The position numbers and the translations under genes were made by a program. DNA of 64,000 nucleotides from Rhizobiales bacterium UBA3584 (GTDB lineage Bacteria; Pseudomonadota; Alphaproteobacteria; Rhizobiales; Devosiaceae): positions 32,479 to 96,478 of the forward strand of contig DFMV01000011.1 in the NCBI GenBank assembly GCA_002375765.1. Reading direction: 5' to 3'. Position 1 is the first letter of the stretch. Each line of letters opens with the position of its first letter. Under the pieces are notes generated by a model. It searched no databases. It was not told where the DNA came from and saw only the letters and a program-made list of their open reading frames with translations. Below are positions 33,067 through 42,461 of the stretch, one piece after another.

Positions 33067-35082
33067 ATGTCGCAACAGCAAAAAGTCCGCTGGGGCATCC
33101 TCGGACCGGGGTCGATCGCCCGTGCCTTTGCCGCTGGCCTCGCCCACGCTCAGTCCGGTGAACTGGTGGCCCTCGGCGCGCGCAATCCCGATAAGCCCGG
33201 CTACGCCGAGCACTTCCCGGGCGCGCGCGTATTGAATGGCTACGACGCCCTGCTCGCCGACCCTGATGTCGATGCCGTCTATATCGCCACCCCGCATCCC
33301 CAGCACGCCCAATGGGCCATCAAGGCCGCCGAAGCGGGCAAGCACGTGCTGTGCGAAAAGCCCATGGGGCTGACCGCGTTCGAAGCCGATGCCATGTTCC
33401 ACGCGGCGCGCAAGGCAAAGACCTTCATGGGCGAGGCCTTCATGTACCGCGTCCACCCCATGACGCAAAAACTGATTGATCTCATCGCAGCCGGCGAGAT
33501 CGGCGAGGTCCGCGCCATCAAGTCGAGCTTCGGCTTTGCCATGCCGCGCTTTGATCCCGAACATCGCCTCTACGCCAATAAGCTCGCCGGCGGCGGCATC
33601 CTCGATGTCGGCTGTTATCCGGTTTCCATGGCCCGCCTGATCGCCGGCGCGGCAAACGGAAAGCCGTTTCTCGAACCCGAAACCGTCTCCGGTGTCGCCC
33701 ATCTGGGCCAATCCGGCGTCGATGAATGGGCCGCCGCGGTGCTTAAATTCCCTGGTGGCATTCTCGCCGAAGTTTCCTGTTCGGTCTCGCTCGCGCAGGA
33801 CAATGTCTTGCGCATCCTGGGCACCGAGGGCCGCATCGAGGTACGCGATTTCTGGTTCGCCACCGGCCATAAAGGCGGAACCGCGATCATCGACATCATT
33901 CGCCCCGACGGCAAGCACGAGCCCGTCGAAATCGCCGAGGCCGGTTGGCTCTATTCTTTCGAAGCCGAAGCGGCCAGCCTGGCCATCCTCGCCGGAAAGA
34001 CCCAGTTCGATGCCCCCGGCATGAGTTGGGACGACACTCTGGGCAATCTGCGCGCACTCGACAAATGGCGCCAGACCGCAGGGTTGGAATTCGAGATCGA
34101 AAAACCGGCACTGCGCACCAGAACGCTAAAGGGAGAAATCCTTGAAAAGCGCAGCGACCGCATCGGCCGCGTCTCCATTCCTGGTCTCGACAAGCCCGTC
34201 TCCCAACTTGCCCTTGGATTCGAGGATTTCCGGTCATTTTCAAGCGTTGCGATCCTGCTCGATGCCTTCTACGAAAAGGGCGGTAACGCCTTTGACACGG
34301 CGTTCATCTACGGCAACGGCATCACCGAAACCCTGTTCGGCGACTGGCAAGCATCGCGCGGTGTGCGTGACGATGTGGTGGTGATCGGCAAGGGCGCCCA
34401 CTCGCCTTTGACCTATCCCGACGTGATCGCCAGGCAACTCGACGTCAGCCTCAATAAGCTCAAAACCGAACACGTTGACGTCTATTTCATGCACCGCGAC
34501 AATACCGACGTGCCTGTCGATGAATTCGTCGATGCCATGGACGCCGAGGTTCGGCGGGGCCGCATTCGGGGCCTGTTCGGCGGTTCCAACTGGACCCGTG
34601 AGCGCTTCGACGAGGCCGTCGCCTACGCCAATCGTACCGGCAAGACAGTGCCGAGCGCACTATCGAACAATTTCTCACTGGCGGAAATGCAAAAGCCCCT
34701 TTGGCCCGGCTGCGTCGCTTCGTCCGATGATGACTGGCGCACATGGCTTTCAGACCGTCAGGTCACGAACTTTGCCTGGTCGAGCCAGGGAAGGGGCTTT
34801 TTCACCGACCGGGCCGGGCGCGATAAGACCGAAAATGCCGAGCTGGTCGAAACCTGGTACACCGAGGCCAATTTCGCCCGGCGCGATCGCGCCGTAGAAC
34901 TGGCGCACAAGCTGGGCAAGAAGCCCATCCATGTTGCCCTCGCCTATTGCCTCTATCAACCATTCCCGCTGATCCCTCTCATCGGCCCGCGCACCCTGGC
35001 CGAGCTCGACGATAGCCTCGAGGCACTGGACATCACCTTGACGCCGGACGATATCGTCTGGCTGCGCGACGGACGCCGTTGA
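33067..35082 (+). CDS. Fusion: Gfo/Idh/MocA oxidoreductase plus aldo/keto reductase
   Basis: The 671-residue protein holds two complete oxidoreductases in one frame. Residues 1 to about 350 are Gfo/Idh/MocA: Rossmann GILGPGSIARAF, catalytic E97-K98-P99 in CEKPMG and GGGILDVGCYPVSM. After a basic linker (about 355-370) an AKR follows with an intact tetrad: D410 and Y415 (FDTAFIYGNG), K442 (VIGKGAH) and H476 (FMHRDN), and a late GPRTLAELDDSLEAL. Both halves are NAD(P)-linked, so the fusion could pair an oxidation with a reduction on one sugar without releasing the cofactor or a keto intermediate. It ends the importer operon and probably acts on the imported sugar in the cytoplasm. Confidence 0.9.
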   Translation: MSQQQKVRWGILGPGSIARAFAAGLAHAQSGELVALGARNPDKPGYAEHFPGARVLNGYDALLADPDVDAVYIATPHPQHAQWAIKAAEAGKHVLCEKPMGLTAFEADAMFHAARKAKTFMGEAFMYRVHPMTQKLIDLIAAGEIGEVRAIKSSFGFAMPRFDPEHRLYANKLAGGGILDVGCYPVSMARLIAGAANGKPFLEPETVSGVAHLGQSGVDEWAAAVLKFPGGILAEVSCSVSLAQDNVLRILGTEGRIEVRDFWFATGHKGGTAIIDIIRPDGKHEPVEIAEAGWLYSFEAEAASLAILAGKTQFDAPGMSWDDTLGNLRALDKWRQTAGLEFEIEKPALRTRTLKGEILEKRSDRIGRVSIPGLDKPVSQLALGFEDFRSFSSVAILLDAFYEKGGNAFDTAFIYGNGITETLFGDWQASRGVRDDVVVIGKGAHSPLTYPDVIARQLDVSLNKLKTEHVDVYFMHRDNTDVPVDEFVDAMDAEVRRGRIRGLFGGSNWTRERFDEAVAYANRTGKTVPSALSNNFSLAEMQKPLWPGCVASSDDDWRTWLSDRQVTNFAWSSQGRGFFTDRAGRDKTENAELVETWYTEANFARRDRAVELAHKLGKKPIHVALAYCLYQPFPLIPLIGPRTLAELDDSLEALDITLTPDDIVWLRDGRR

Positions 35083-35097
35083 TTTGCGGCGAACCCG

Positions 35098-35131
35098 AGC
35101 ATGGCGGCTGGTTCTATCGCGCCGCCATGCT
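35098..35131. terminator. Hairpin downstream of the fusion gene
   Basis: AGCATGGCGGC (35098-35108) and GCCGCCATGCT (35121-35131) form a perfect 11-pair stem with a 12-base loop, 16 bases after the stop. No T-tract follows. It probably marks the 3' end of the importer operon. Confidence 0.5.
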
Positions 35132-35266
35132 GGAGCCCTGCAGGGCGGCCGTCCAATGAGCGTCGCCCGAAGCCCATTATCGGGGTTCGATATCTTTGTT
35201 AAACCAACGGCGCATTTACCGGTGTATGAGAGCCTTTGGTATTGATTTGAAATCTCGGGGGCGCGG

Positions 35267-36787
35267 GTGAGCGACCAGATATTCGATATTTTCATCGTCG
35301 GCGGCGGCATCAATGGCTGCGGTATAGCGCGTGACGCGGCGGGACGGGGCTATTCGGTCTGCCTTGCCGAGATGAATGATCTGGCCTCGGGGACTTCTTC
35401 TGCCTCTACCAAACTCATTCATGGTGGTCTGCGTTATCTCGAGCACTACGAATTCCGGCTGGTGCGCGAATCCCTCCAGGAGCGCGAAGTGCTCTGGGCC
35501 ATGGCACCGCACATCATCTGGCCGCTCCGCTTCGTTCTGCCCCACCACAAGGGGCTGCGCCCCGCATGGCTCCTGCGGCTTGGCCTGTTTCTTTATGATC
35601 ACATCGGCGGCCGCAAGCGCCTGCCAGCGACCGCCGTTCGCGACCTGCGAAAAGACCCCCTCGGGGAAGCGCTCAAGCCCGGTCACGGCAAGGCGTTCGA
35701 ATACTCCGACTGCTGGGTCGATGACGCGCGTCTCGTCGTTCTGACCGCCCGCGACGCAGCCGACCGCGGCGCCGAGATCCATACACGCACGCGGCTGACA
35801 TCCGCCCACCGGGCTGGCGACCATTGGGAGATTGCTACCGAAAACGAAGCGGGCCACACCCGAACCGTGCGCGCCCGCATGCTGGTCAACGCGGCCGGAC
35901 CATGGGTGTCCGAGGTGCTTTCAGGACTGATCGGCGGCAATGAGAGCCATGATGTGCGGCTGGTCAAGGGCAGCCATATCGTGGTGCGCAAGCTCTACGA
36001 CGATCCGCGCTGCTTTTTCTTTCAGAACGCCGACGGCCGCATCTTCTTTTCCATTCCCTATCAGCAGGACTTCACCCTGATCGGCACCACCGACCAGGAC
36101 TTTGATGCCGACCCGGCCTCCGTTTCGATTTCTCCGGCCGAAATCGATTATTTGCTGGAAGCGGCAAACGGCTATTTCCGCAACGCCATCGGCAGGGACG
36201 ATATCGTCTGGACCTATTCCGGCGTGCGCCCGCTCTATAATGACGGCGCGTCCAAGGCGCAGGAGGCAACGCGCGATTATGTCCTCAAGCATACCGGCGG
36301 CAAGGACACGCCAGCCCTTCTCAACGTGTTCGGCGGCAAGTTGACCACCTACCGCCGCCTCGCCGAATCCGCGCTCGAGCATATCGAAACTGCCCTTGGT
36401 CGTCGCAAATCTCGATGGACGGCCCATTCAACTCTGCCCGGCGGAGATTTTCCAGTCGATGGTTTCGAGGCCGAGGTCGATAGTCTGCACAAGCGCTACC
36501 CCTTTTTGTCTCCGGGTGACGCGCGCAGGCTTGTGCGGGCCTATGGCACGCTGGCGCGCACCATTCTGGGCGATGCGCGGAGCGCGGACCAGATCGGCCC
36601 CGATTTCGGTTGTGGCCTTTCGGGCGCCGAAGTGCGTTATCTCATCGAGCGGGAATGGGCGCGCAGTGCCGATGACATCCTCTGGCGCCGCTCCAAACTG
36701 GGTCTGCATGCCGAAAAAATCGACCGGCCGGCACTGGATGCATTCGTCCGGCAGGCCGTTGCGGCCGCTGGTCACGCCAACGCCTAG
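35267..36787 (+). CDS. glpD: Glycerol-3-phosphate dehydrogenase (FAD, aerobic type)
   Basis: The 506-residue membrane-associated flavoprotein oxidises sn-glycerol 3-phosphate to DHAP and passes electrons to quinone. It has the FAD motif IVGGGINGCGIARDAAGRG (about 9-27), STKLIHGGLRYLEHYEF, the substrate region TDQDFDADP and a C-terminal cap (SLHKRYPFLSPGDARRLVRAYG). The GTG at 35267 is the start that places the Rossmann strand at the usual distance. No glpF or glpK is adjacent. Its TAG is shared palindromically (CTAG) with the stop of the opposing small gene at 36784. Confidence 0.93.
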   Translation: MSDQIFDIFIVGGGINGCGIARDAAGRGYSVCLAEMNDLASGTSSASTKLIHGGLRYLEHYEFRLVRESLQEREVLWAMAPHIIWPLRFVLPHHKGLRPAWLLRLGLFLYDHIGGRKRLPATAVRDLRKDPLGEALKPGHGKAFEYSDCWVDDARLVVLTARDAADRGAEIHTRTRLTSAHRAGDHWEIATENEAGHTRTVRARMLVNAAGPWVSEVLSGLIGGNESHDVRLVKGSHIVVRKLYDDPRCFFFQNADGRIFFSIPYQQDFTLIGTTDQDFDADPASVSISPAEIDYLLEAANGYFRNAIGRDDIVWTYSGVRPLYNDGASKAQEATRDYVLKHTGGKDTPALLNVFGGKLTTYRRLAESALEHIETALGRRKSRWTAHSTLPGGDFPVDGFEAEVDSLHKRYPFLSPGDARRLVRAYGTLARTILGDARSADQIGPDFGCGLSGAEVRYLIEREWARSADDILWRRSKLGLHAEKIDRPALDAFVRQAVAAAGHANA

Positions 36788-37011
36788 ATCAGTCCACGCC
36801 GGGCTGAGCTTATCGAAAGCCAGTCACGTCCAACCCGCTCACGCGGGAAGGCGACTGCGTTTCGTCCAGCCTCCCGTCGTTCCATATCCCTCATGGGCAA
36901 CAGCCCCAGATCGACTCGCGTCCGCTCGTTGATCGCAGATACATCCAGGTATTCCGGTTGGTTGTGCCGGCGTTCGAACACTGCTTTTATGAGATTGGAA
37001 AACCGCGTCAT
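36784..37011 (-). CDS. DUF1127-like small protein
   Basis: The 75-residue protein has a basic, amphipathic N-terminus (MTRFSNLIKAVFERR) and a middle RVDLGLLPMRDMERRE resembling the DIGLxRxDI core of DUF1127 proteins, which are small and often stress- or nutrient-induced in alphaproteobacteria. The match is partial. AAGGA lies eight bases before the ATG. It is divergent from a LysR gene with a 91-base shared control region, and its stop overlaps that of glpD in the tetranucleotide CTAG. Some DUF1127 proteins act with small RNAs; that role is not shown here. Confidence 0.65.
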   Translation of the reverse strand: MTRFSNLIKAVFERRHNQPEYLDVSAINERTRVDLGLLPMRDMERREAGRNAVAFPRERVGRDWLSISSARRGLI

Positions 37012-37056
37012 GGGATTTATCCTTCCAGTATCGTGCAGACAGCATGGCTGGAAATG

Positions 37057-37076
37057 GTTCGAAAGACCAATCGAAC
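37057..37076. promoter_or_regulatory. Candidate LysR operator
   Basis: GTTCGA (37057-37062) and TCGAAC (37071-37076) form a dyad with an 8-base spacer, containing the T-N11-A pattern typical of LysR proteins. It lies 27 bases before the LysR start and 46 bases upstream of the DUF1127-like start. Confidence 0.45.
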
Positions 37077-37102
37077 GTCATGACGATGGATAAAGAGGGC
37101 TT

Positions 37103-38008
37103 ATGATGAGCGAGAACCTGCCTCCACTGCCGACCCTGCGCGTGTTCGAAGCCGCGGCACGCCATCTCAATTTCACGCGGGCGGGTGAGGAACTGGGCAT
37201 GACACAGGCGGCGGTCAGCTATCACATCAAACTGCTCGAAGAACGGATCGGCGCGACGCTGTTCGTGCGTCACGGCCGCAAGATCGATCTGACCGATGTC
37301 GGCAGTACGCTGGCCCCGGCTTTGAGTGGTGCCTTTCGCTCGATTGCCAACGCATTTGATGCCGCGAAATCGAACGTCGGCAGCACTCTGTTCATTTCGG
37401 CCCTGCCCACCCTGTCCGCCCAGTGGTTGGCGCGCCGCCTGGGAGCATTTCAGGTCCTCCATCCTGAATTCGCGGTGCGTCTGGACACCTCGACCACGCT
37501 TGTCGATTTCGACAATGATAATATCGATGTGGGGATACGTGGAGGAATGGGCAATTATCCAGGGCTTGTCTCCCATCTGTTGTTGCGTGCCGAATACACC
37601 CCCATGCTCAGTCCGGCGCTTGCGGCGAGCATTGGTGGCGTCAAAACACCTGCCGACCTGCTCAAGCTGCCTTTTGTCAACGACGGTGACACCTGGAACG
37701 CCCAATGGCTCGAGCTCGCCGGACTACCCCCGACTGAGGTGCTCAGGGGCCCCAATCTAGGTCTTGGCAGCCAGTATCTTGACGCGGCAGCGGCCATTTC
37801 GGGTGGCGGCATCGCCATGCTGACCCCTGCCTTTTATCGTGAGGAGTTGAGGGACGGGCGCCTCATCCAACCGTTCGACATTGTCGGTGTCGACGCCTTG
37901 AGCTATTGGCTCGTTTATCCCCACGCCCGCCGAACGCTACCCAAGATCCGGGCCTTTCGCGACTGGTTGTTGGCCGAAGCCGAAATTTTGCAGAATCAAA
38001 CGGTTTGA
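37103..38008 (+). CDS. LysR-family regulator (GcvA-like)
   Basis: The 301-residue regulator has the helix-turn-helix of the GcvA/AmpR branch: LPPLPTLRVFEAAARHLNFT, then AGEELGMTQAAVSYHIKLLE. The effector domain follows from about 95. Tandem ATGs at 37103 and 37106 allow two starts with GAGGGC just upstream. It is divergent from the DUF1127-like gene, which is its most likely target along with itself. The effector is unknown. Confidence 0.88.
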   Translation: MMSENLPPLPTLRVFEAAARHLNFTRAGEELGMTQAAVSYHIKLLEERIGATLFVRHGRKIDLTDVGSTLAPALSGAFRSIANAFDAAKSNVGSTLFISALPTLSAQWLARRLGAFQVLHPEFAVRLDTSTTLVDFDNDNIDVGIRGGMGNYPGLVSHLLLRAEYTPMLSPALAASIGGVKTPADLLKLPFVNDGDTWNAQWLELAGLPPTEVLRGPNLGLGSQYLDAAAAISGGGIAMLTPAFYREELRDGRLIQPFDIVGVDALSYWLVYPHARRTLPKIRAFRDWLLAEAEILQNQTV

Positions 38009-38062
38009 CATCAGCATATCTTAATGAGAACATAACAGGAACAATTAACCAGGGCGGCAAGC

Positions 38063-38629
38063 ATGGACGCGCCTCTTTTGTTCCCTCAACTCCCTCTGGC
38101 GGCACGCCCGCCGTTCTATTTTGCCCTGCGCCCGGATGTTGAAACGGCCGCCAGAATCCGCACGCTGGCGCGCAATTTCCAGAAGCGCGACGAAATCGGC
38201 GGCCGTGTCTATCCTGCCGATCGCCTGCATCTGTCCTTGTGCCCCATCGGCTTGCATGGGCTCAAACGGGGCGAGGTCAGAGCGGCAATCGAGGTCGCCG
38301 CTGAAATTGCTGCCGAGCGCTTTACTGTCCGCTTCGACAAGACAGCATCGGTGCGGGGCAGGGGTGGCCACTGCCTGATCTTGCGTTCCGACTTGGTATG
38401 CACCGGTCTCGACCGCCTTGCCACAGCGCTGCGTCGCCGTCTGACCGCAGCCGGATTGACCGTTCCCGGCGGCGAAGGCGCTCCGCATCTGACGATAATC
38501 CGCCAGACCGCGCAAACGCCCGAAAGCGTCCTGGAGACACCTGTTGAATGGGAGGCAGGCGATTTCGTTCTCGCCCGGCTGGGCGGCTCGGCCAGTAACG
38601 ATCTGGCCTCTTGGAGGCTTGGTGCCTGA
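38063..38629 (+). CDS. 2'-5' RNA ligase-like (2H phosphoesterase) protein
   Basis: The 188-residue protein has the two HxS/T motifs of the 2H superfamily, HLSL at 56-59 and HLTI at 142-145, about 86 residues apart as expected. That places it with LigT/ThpR-type enzymes, which hydrolyse 2',3'-cyclic phosphates at RNA ends and can ligate tRNA halves in vitro. The substrate is unknown. It converges with the WYL regulator, 8 bases between stops. Confidence 0.85.
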   Translation: MDAPLLFPQLPLAARPPFYFALRPDVETAARIRTLARNFQKRDEIGGRVYPADRLHLSLCPIGLHGLKRGEVRAAIEVAAEIAAERFTVRFDKTASVRGRGGHCLILRSDLVCTGLDRLATALRRRLTAAGLTVPGGEGAPHLTIIRQTAQTPESVLETPVEWEAGDFVLARLGGSASNDLASWRLGA

Positions 38630-38637
38630 CGACCGTG

Positions 38638-39336
38638 CTACCCGCCGTGCCTCTGCGCCTCCTGCCATTGGGCATGCCAGTCATCGGCCAGAGCAACCCG
38701 GCGGCGGCCATAGCGCACTTCGGTCAGTTGTGCTCCCACGATCCGTTCGGTGCGAAAGTGCCGAAAGGCCTCGCGTAGCGTACACCAGGCCGCGATGATC
38801 TGCTTGTTCTCGTAAAAAGCGATCTGCACCGGCCAGATTTCACGCGCCGACGCATGGCCCTTTTCATCCTCATAATCGATGCGCAGTGCGCGTTCGGCGC
38901 GCATTGCTTTGCGCACCAGCGCCAGAAGCGGCAGTGGGTCGCGGGCCTCCCGGACCTGAACCGGCCACAGACCGGTGTCGGAAATCCGGTCGCGCAGGTC
39001 TTCGGGGCTGGCGTTGGCGATTTTTCCCAATGCGTTGCGCGCGGCGGCCGAAAGCTCGGTATCGGGCTGCGCCTCTACCCAGCGCGCCCCAAGGACGAGG
39101 GCCTCGAGCTCATCGGCCGAAAACATCAGCGGTGGCAGAAAAAAACCAGGGCGCAGCATATAGCCGATCCCGGCTTCCCCTTCGATGGGTGCCCCAAGCC
39201 CGATCAGGGTCTGGATATCGCGATAGAGCGTGCGCACCGACACGCTTTGATCTTCGGCCAGTTGCGCGGCCGTCACCGGCAGCCGGTGCCGTCGCAGGGC
39301 ATCCATGATGGCAAATAGGCGTTCTGTCTTGTCCAT
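38638..39336 (-). CDS. YafY-type helix-turn-helix/WYL-domain regulator
   Basis: The 232-residue protein starts MDKTERLFAIMDALRRHRLP, has an HTH_11 winged helix (VTAAQLAEDQSVSVRTLYRDI) and a WYL domain with the RIDYEDEKG and FYENKQIIAAWC strands. The start at 39336 is the family N-terminus; the frame is open much further upstream but runs antisense to yfgM. WYL domains are thought to sense nucleic-acid or nucleotide ligands. The target is not evident. Confidence 0.87.
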   Translation of the reverse strand: MDKTERLFAIMDALRRHRLPVTAAQLAEDQSVSVRTLYRDIQTLIGLGAPIEGEAGIGYMLRPGFFLPPLMFSADELEALVLGARWVEAQPDTELSAAARNALGKIANASPEDLRDRISDTGLWPVQVREARDPLPLLALVRKAMRAERALRIDYEDEKGHASAREIWPVQIAFYENKQIIAAWCTLREAFRHFRTERIVGAQLTEVRYGRRRVALADDWHAQWQEAQRHGG

Positions 39337-39435
39337 GCGCGAAACTGCCTGCGAATCCGGTCCTTTGCGGCGTTGCATTATAAGGACGGGACCACTATTG
39401 TCCGCCCAAATTTTGGACAGCCCGGATACCCCCTG

Positions 39436-40218
39436 ATGAGCGACGATTCCTTCCTGCGCGAAGTCGAAGAAGAACTGCGCAGCGACAAGCTGAAAGCCTT
39501 CTGGCGCCGTTTTGCGCCGTTCATCATCGGCGGCGCCGTGTTGATCGTTTTGCTGGTGGCGGCCAACGAAGTCTGGAAGTGGTATCGATCGAGCACCGCC
39601 GCCAACGCTTCCGACCAGTATTATGCAGCGGTGGAGATGGCCGAGAGCGGCGATATTGCCGGTGCCCGGACCGCCTTTGCCGAACTCGAAGCGAGCGGCC
39701 CTGAAGGCTATGCGATTCTGGCGCGCTTCCAGGAAGCAGCGCTTCTGGCCGAACAGGGCGAGCCCGACGCGGCGATTGCAGCCTATGACGCGCTTGCCGC
39801 CAGCCTCGATCAGCGCCGGCTGCGCGAACTGGCCTATGTCCTGGGTGGCTACCTCGCCGTGGACCATCTCGATGTTGGCGCCGTCGAACAGCGCGTCGGT
39901 GGCCTGACCGGCGAGGACAGCGCCATGCGCAATAGCGCCCGGGAAGCGCTGGGGCTGGCTCATTACAAGGCCGGTAATATCGAAGAGGCACGCGCCAATT
40001 TCGAAGCCATGGCCGCCGACCCCAACGCAGGCCAGGACATCCAGCTCCGCGCCTTTATCTATCTTGAACAGCTTGCCTCGACCGGCGTGGACGTAAGCGA
40101 AGACCTGCTTGGAGCCACTGGGCCCACGGAGCCCGCACCAGAGCAGATCGCCATTCCCGCCGAGTCCCCGAGCCTTGAAACGCTCGGCCAGCCGCTGGAA
40201 GCTGAATCTGAGCAATGA
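39436..40218 (+). CDS. yfgM: YfgM-like TPR protein, ancillary SecYEG translocon component
   Basis: The 260-residue membrane protein has a short cytoplasmic N-terminus ([15 protein letters not shown]), one helix at about 30-50 ([19 protein letters not shown]) and a periplasmic domain of TPR-like helices. It ends in a Pro/Glu-rich tail. In E. coli YfgM binds SecYEG and PpiD and helps substrates into the periplasmic chaperone network. The start at 39436 was chosen on the conserved N-terminus. It overlaps der by ATGA, as in many alphaproteobacteria. Confidence 0.85.
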   Translation: MSDDSFLREVEEELRSDKLKAFWRRFAPFIIGGAVLIVLLVAANEVWKWYRSSTAANASDQYYAAVEMAESGDIAGARTAFAELEASGPEGYAILARFQEAALLAEQGEPDAAIAAYDALAASLDQRRLRELAYVLGGYLAVDHLDVGAVEQRVGGLTGEDSAMRNSAREALGLAHYKAGNIEEARANFEAMAADPNAGQDIQLRAFIYLEQLASTGVDVSEDLLGATGPTEPAPEQIAIPAESPSLETLGQPLEAESEQ

Positions 40219-41675
40219 GCGCGAATGTAACCGTTGCTATTGTTGGAAGACCCAACGTCGGCAAATCCACCCTGTTCAATCGGCTGGTGGGCCGGAAAAT
40301 CGCGATCGTCGACGACACGCCGGGTGTGACCCGCGACCGCCGCGAAGGTCTGGGCCGTATTGGCGATCTGACCTTCACGCTGGTCGACACCGCCGGCTAT
40401 GAAGACGCCAATGACGACAGCCTCGAAGCGCGCATGCGCCGCCAGACCGAAATGGCCATTGCCGAGGCCGACGTCATCTTGTTCATGATCGACGCCCGCG
40501 CCGGCCTGACCCCCACAGACGAGCACTTCTCCCGCCTGCTGCGCAAGGCCGACAAGGAAATCCACGTCATCGGCAATAAGGCCGAGGGCCGCGCGGCAGA
40601 GGCCGGACTGGTCGAGGCCTACGCGCTGGGTTTCGGCGAAGCCATACCGCTTTCCGCCGAGCACGGGCTGGGCCTGGCCGATCTCTATTCCATCATATCC
40701 CAGGCCGTCGACAAGGCCGACGAAGCCAAGGCCGCTGCCGCCGAGGCTGAATTCGACTACGACATGGTGCAAAAGCCCGCCGTCGATGTGGATGTCAACG
40801 AAGACGAGGGCGAGGATCTGGCGGGCGACACAGCGCCCATGCGCTGGAATCCCAACCGCTATCTCAACGTCGCTATCGTGGGGCGCCCAAACGCCGGCAA
40901 GTCGACCCTCATCAATCGGATGGTGGGTGAAGAGCGCCTTCTGACCGGCCCCGAAGCGGGTATTACCCGCGATTCGATCATGGTCCCGTGGGAATGGGAG
41001 GGCCGGGTCATCAACCTGGTCGATACCGCAGGCATCCGCCGCAAATCCCGCGTACAGCAAAAGCTCGAAAAACTGTCGGTCTCCGACAGTCTGCGTTCGA
41101 TCCAATACGCCGAAGTCGTCGTCCTGCTGCTCGATGCCACCATCCCGTTTGAAAAGCAGGATCTGGCTCTGGCCGATCTTGTCGAGCGCGAAGGTCGCGC
41201 CATGGTCATTGCTGTCAACAAATGGGATCTGATCGAAGACAAGAACGCCAAGATCCTCGAACTGCGCGCCGAATGCGAACGCCTGCTGCCCCAGCTGCGG
41301 GGCATTCCGCTGGTCACCATGTCGGGCCTGCAGGGGCGCAATATCGACAAGCTGATGAAGGCGATTTTCGAGATCGAGCGGACCTGGAACGTCAAGATCC
41401 GTACCGCCAAGCTCAATCGCTGGCTCGCCGCCATGACCGAACACCATCCGCCCCCGGCAGTGTCAGGCCGGCGGCTGAAACTGCGCTACATGACCCAGGC
41501 CAAGACGCGCCCGCCCAGCTTTATCGTCTTTGCTTCACGCCCCGACGCGCTGCCGAAAGCGTACCAACGCTACATCGTCAATGGTCTGCGCGAGGACTTC
41601 AACTTGCCCGGGACGCCCATCCGCCTCTGGGTCCGCGGCGGCAAGAATCCCTACGTCGATGATGACGGGAAATAG
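40215..41675 (+). CDS. der: Ribosome-associated double GTPase Der (EngA)
   Basis: The 486-residue GTPase is needed for 50S subunit maturation. Two tandem G domains are visible: the first with [16 protein letters not shown] and NKAEG, the second with [17 protein letters not shown] and NKWD, separated by an acidic linker (about 175-200). A KH-like domain completes it ([19 protein letters not shown]). Length is usual for alphaproteobacteria, slightly extended in the linker. The terminator at 41682 follows. Confidence 0.97.
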   Translation: MSANVTVAIVGRPNVGKSTLFNRLVGRKIAIVDDTPGVTRDRREGLGRIGDLTFTLVDTAGYEDANDDSLEARMRRQTEMAIAEADVILFMIDARAGLTPTDEHFSRLLRKADKEIHVIGNKAEGRAAEAGLVEAYALGFGEAIPLSAEHGLGLADLYSIISQAVDKADEAKAAAAEAEFDYDMVQKPAVDVDVNEDEGEDLAGDTAPMRWNPNRYLNVAIVGRPNAGKSTLINRMVGEERLLTGPEAGITRDSIMVPWEWEGRVINLVDTAGIRRKSRVQQKLEKLSVSDSLRSIQYAEVVVLLLDATIPFEKQDLALADLVEREGRAMVIAVNKWDLIEDKNAKILELRAECERLLPQLRGIPLVTMSGLQGRNIDKLMKAIFEIERTWNVKIRTAKLNRWLAAMTEHHPPPAVSGRRLKLRYMTQAKTRPPSFIVFASRPDALPKAYQRYIVNGLREDFNLPGTPIRLWVRGGKNPYVDDDGK

Positions 41676-41681
41676 AAATTG

Positions 41682-41711
41682 AAAAAGGCCGGATTTTCAT
41701 CCGGCCTTTTT
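41682..41711. terminator. Bidirectional intrinsic terminator between der and the opposing SDR gene
   Basis: AAAAAGGCCGG (41682-41692) and CCGGCCTTTTT (41701-41711) form an 11-pair stem around the loop ATTTTCAT. The T-run on the right and A-run on the left make it functional in both directions, ending der on + and the SDR transcript on -. Confidence 0.92.
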
Positions 41712-41728
41712 CTTTCGAACAGTGCGCT

Positions 41729-42460
41729 TTAGAGCGGCTCTTCGCCCTGCAGGATGTCCACCCGCATGCCCGTCTTCGTGTAAGCGGGCGAAACCAGATC
41801 AACGATCCTGGGTGCAACCTCATCGGGAGAGGGGAGCGTCTTGGGGTCTTCACCCGGCATCGCCTTGGCGCGCATCGCGGTGCGGACCTGGCCGGGATAA
41901 AAGATATTGGCCTTCACCTCAGTGATGGCCATTTCCCCGGCATAGGATTTGACCATGGCGTCCAGCGCCGCTTTCGACGCCGCATAAAGCCCCCAATAGG
42001 GCTTTGCCGAGAGCGCCGCGCCCGAGGAGATAAACACGGCCCGCCCCGCATCGGATTGGCGCAGCAACAGATCCAGCGAGCGGATCAGCCGGTAATTGGC
42101 TTCCACGTTGACCGCAAAGACGTTGGCGAAATCCTTGGGCGCGATATGGGGCAGGGGGCTCAATACGCCCAGCGCACCGGCATTGCCGATCAGCCCGTCG
42201 AGCTGGCCCCAGCGCTCGAATATCGCAGCGCCCAGCCGATCGATGGCTTCCCCATCGGTCAGATCCATCGGCACCAGCGTGGTTGAAGAACCGAGAGCCT
42301 GGATATCGTCATCGAGATCTTCCAGCCCGCCTACGGTTCGTGCAACAGCGATCACATGGGCTCCGCGCGAGGCCGCGTTCTTGGCGGCGGCATAGCCCAG
42401 CCCGCGCGAGGCACCGGTCACCAGCACCACGCGGCCGGCAAGGTCTTTGTTATCGGTCAT
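41729..42460 (-). CDS. Short-chain dehydrogenase/reductase
   Basis: The 243-residue classical SDR has TGASRGLGYAAAK, NAGALGVLSP and the active-site YAASKAALDAM with an upstream catalytic Ser (ISSGAALS). It resembles the SDR usually encoded directly after purF in Hyphomicrobiales. The substrate is unknown; the link to purine synthesis is positional only. Its ATG is one base after the purF stop, so it is translated from the same message. The bidirectional terminator at 41682 ends the transcript. Confidence 0.88.
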   Translation of the reverse strand: MTDNKDLAGRVVLVTGASRGLGYAAAKNAASRGAHVIAVARTVGGLEDLDDDIQALGSSTTLVPMDLTDGEAIDRLGAAIFERWGQLDGLIGNAGALGVLSPLPHIAPKDFANVFAVNVEANYRLIRSLDLLLRQSDAGRAVFISSGAALSAKPYWGLYAASKAALDAMVKSYAGEMAITEVKANIFYPGQVRTAMRAKAMPGEDPKTLPSPDEVAPRIVDLVSPAYTKTGMRVDILQGEEPL

Positions 42461-42461
42461 G

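Noticed and set aside
39337..40215. - strand extension of the WYL regulator frame across yfgM
   Set aside because: The regulator's conserved N-terminus begins at 39336; the extension is antisense to yfgM.
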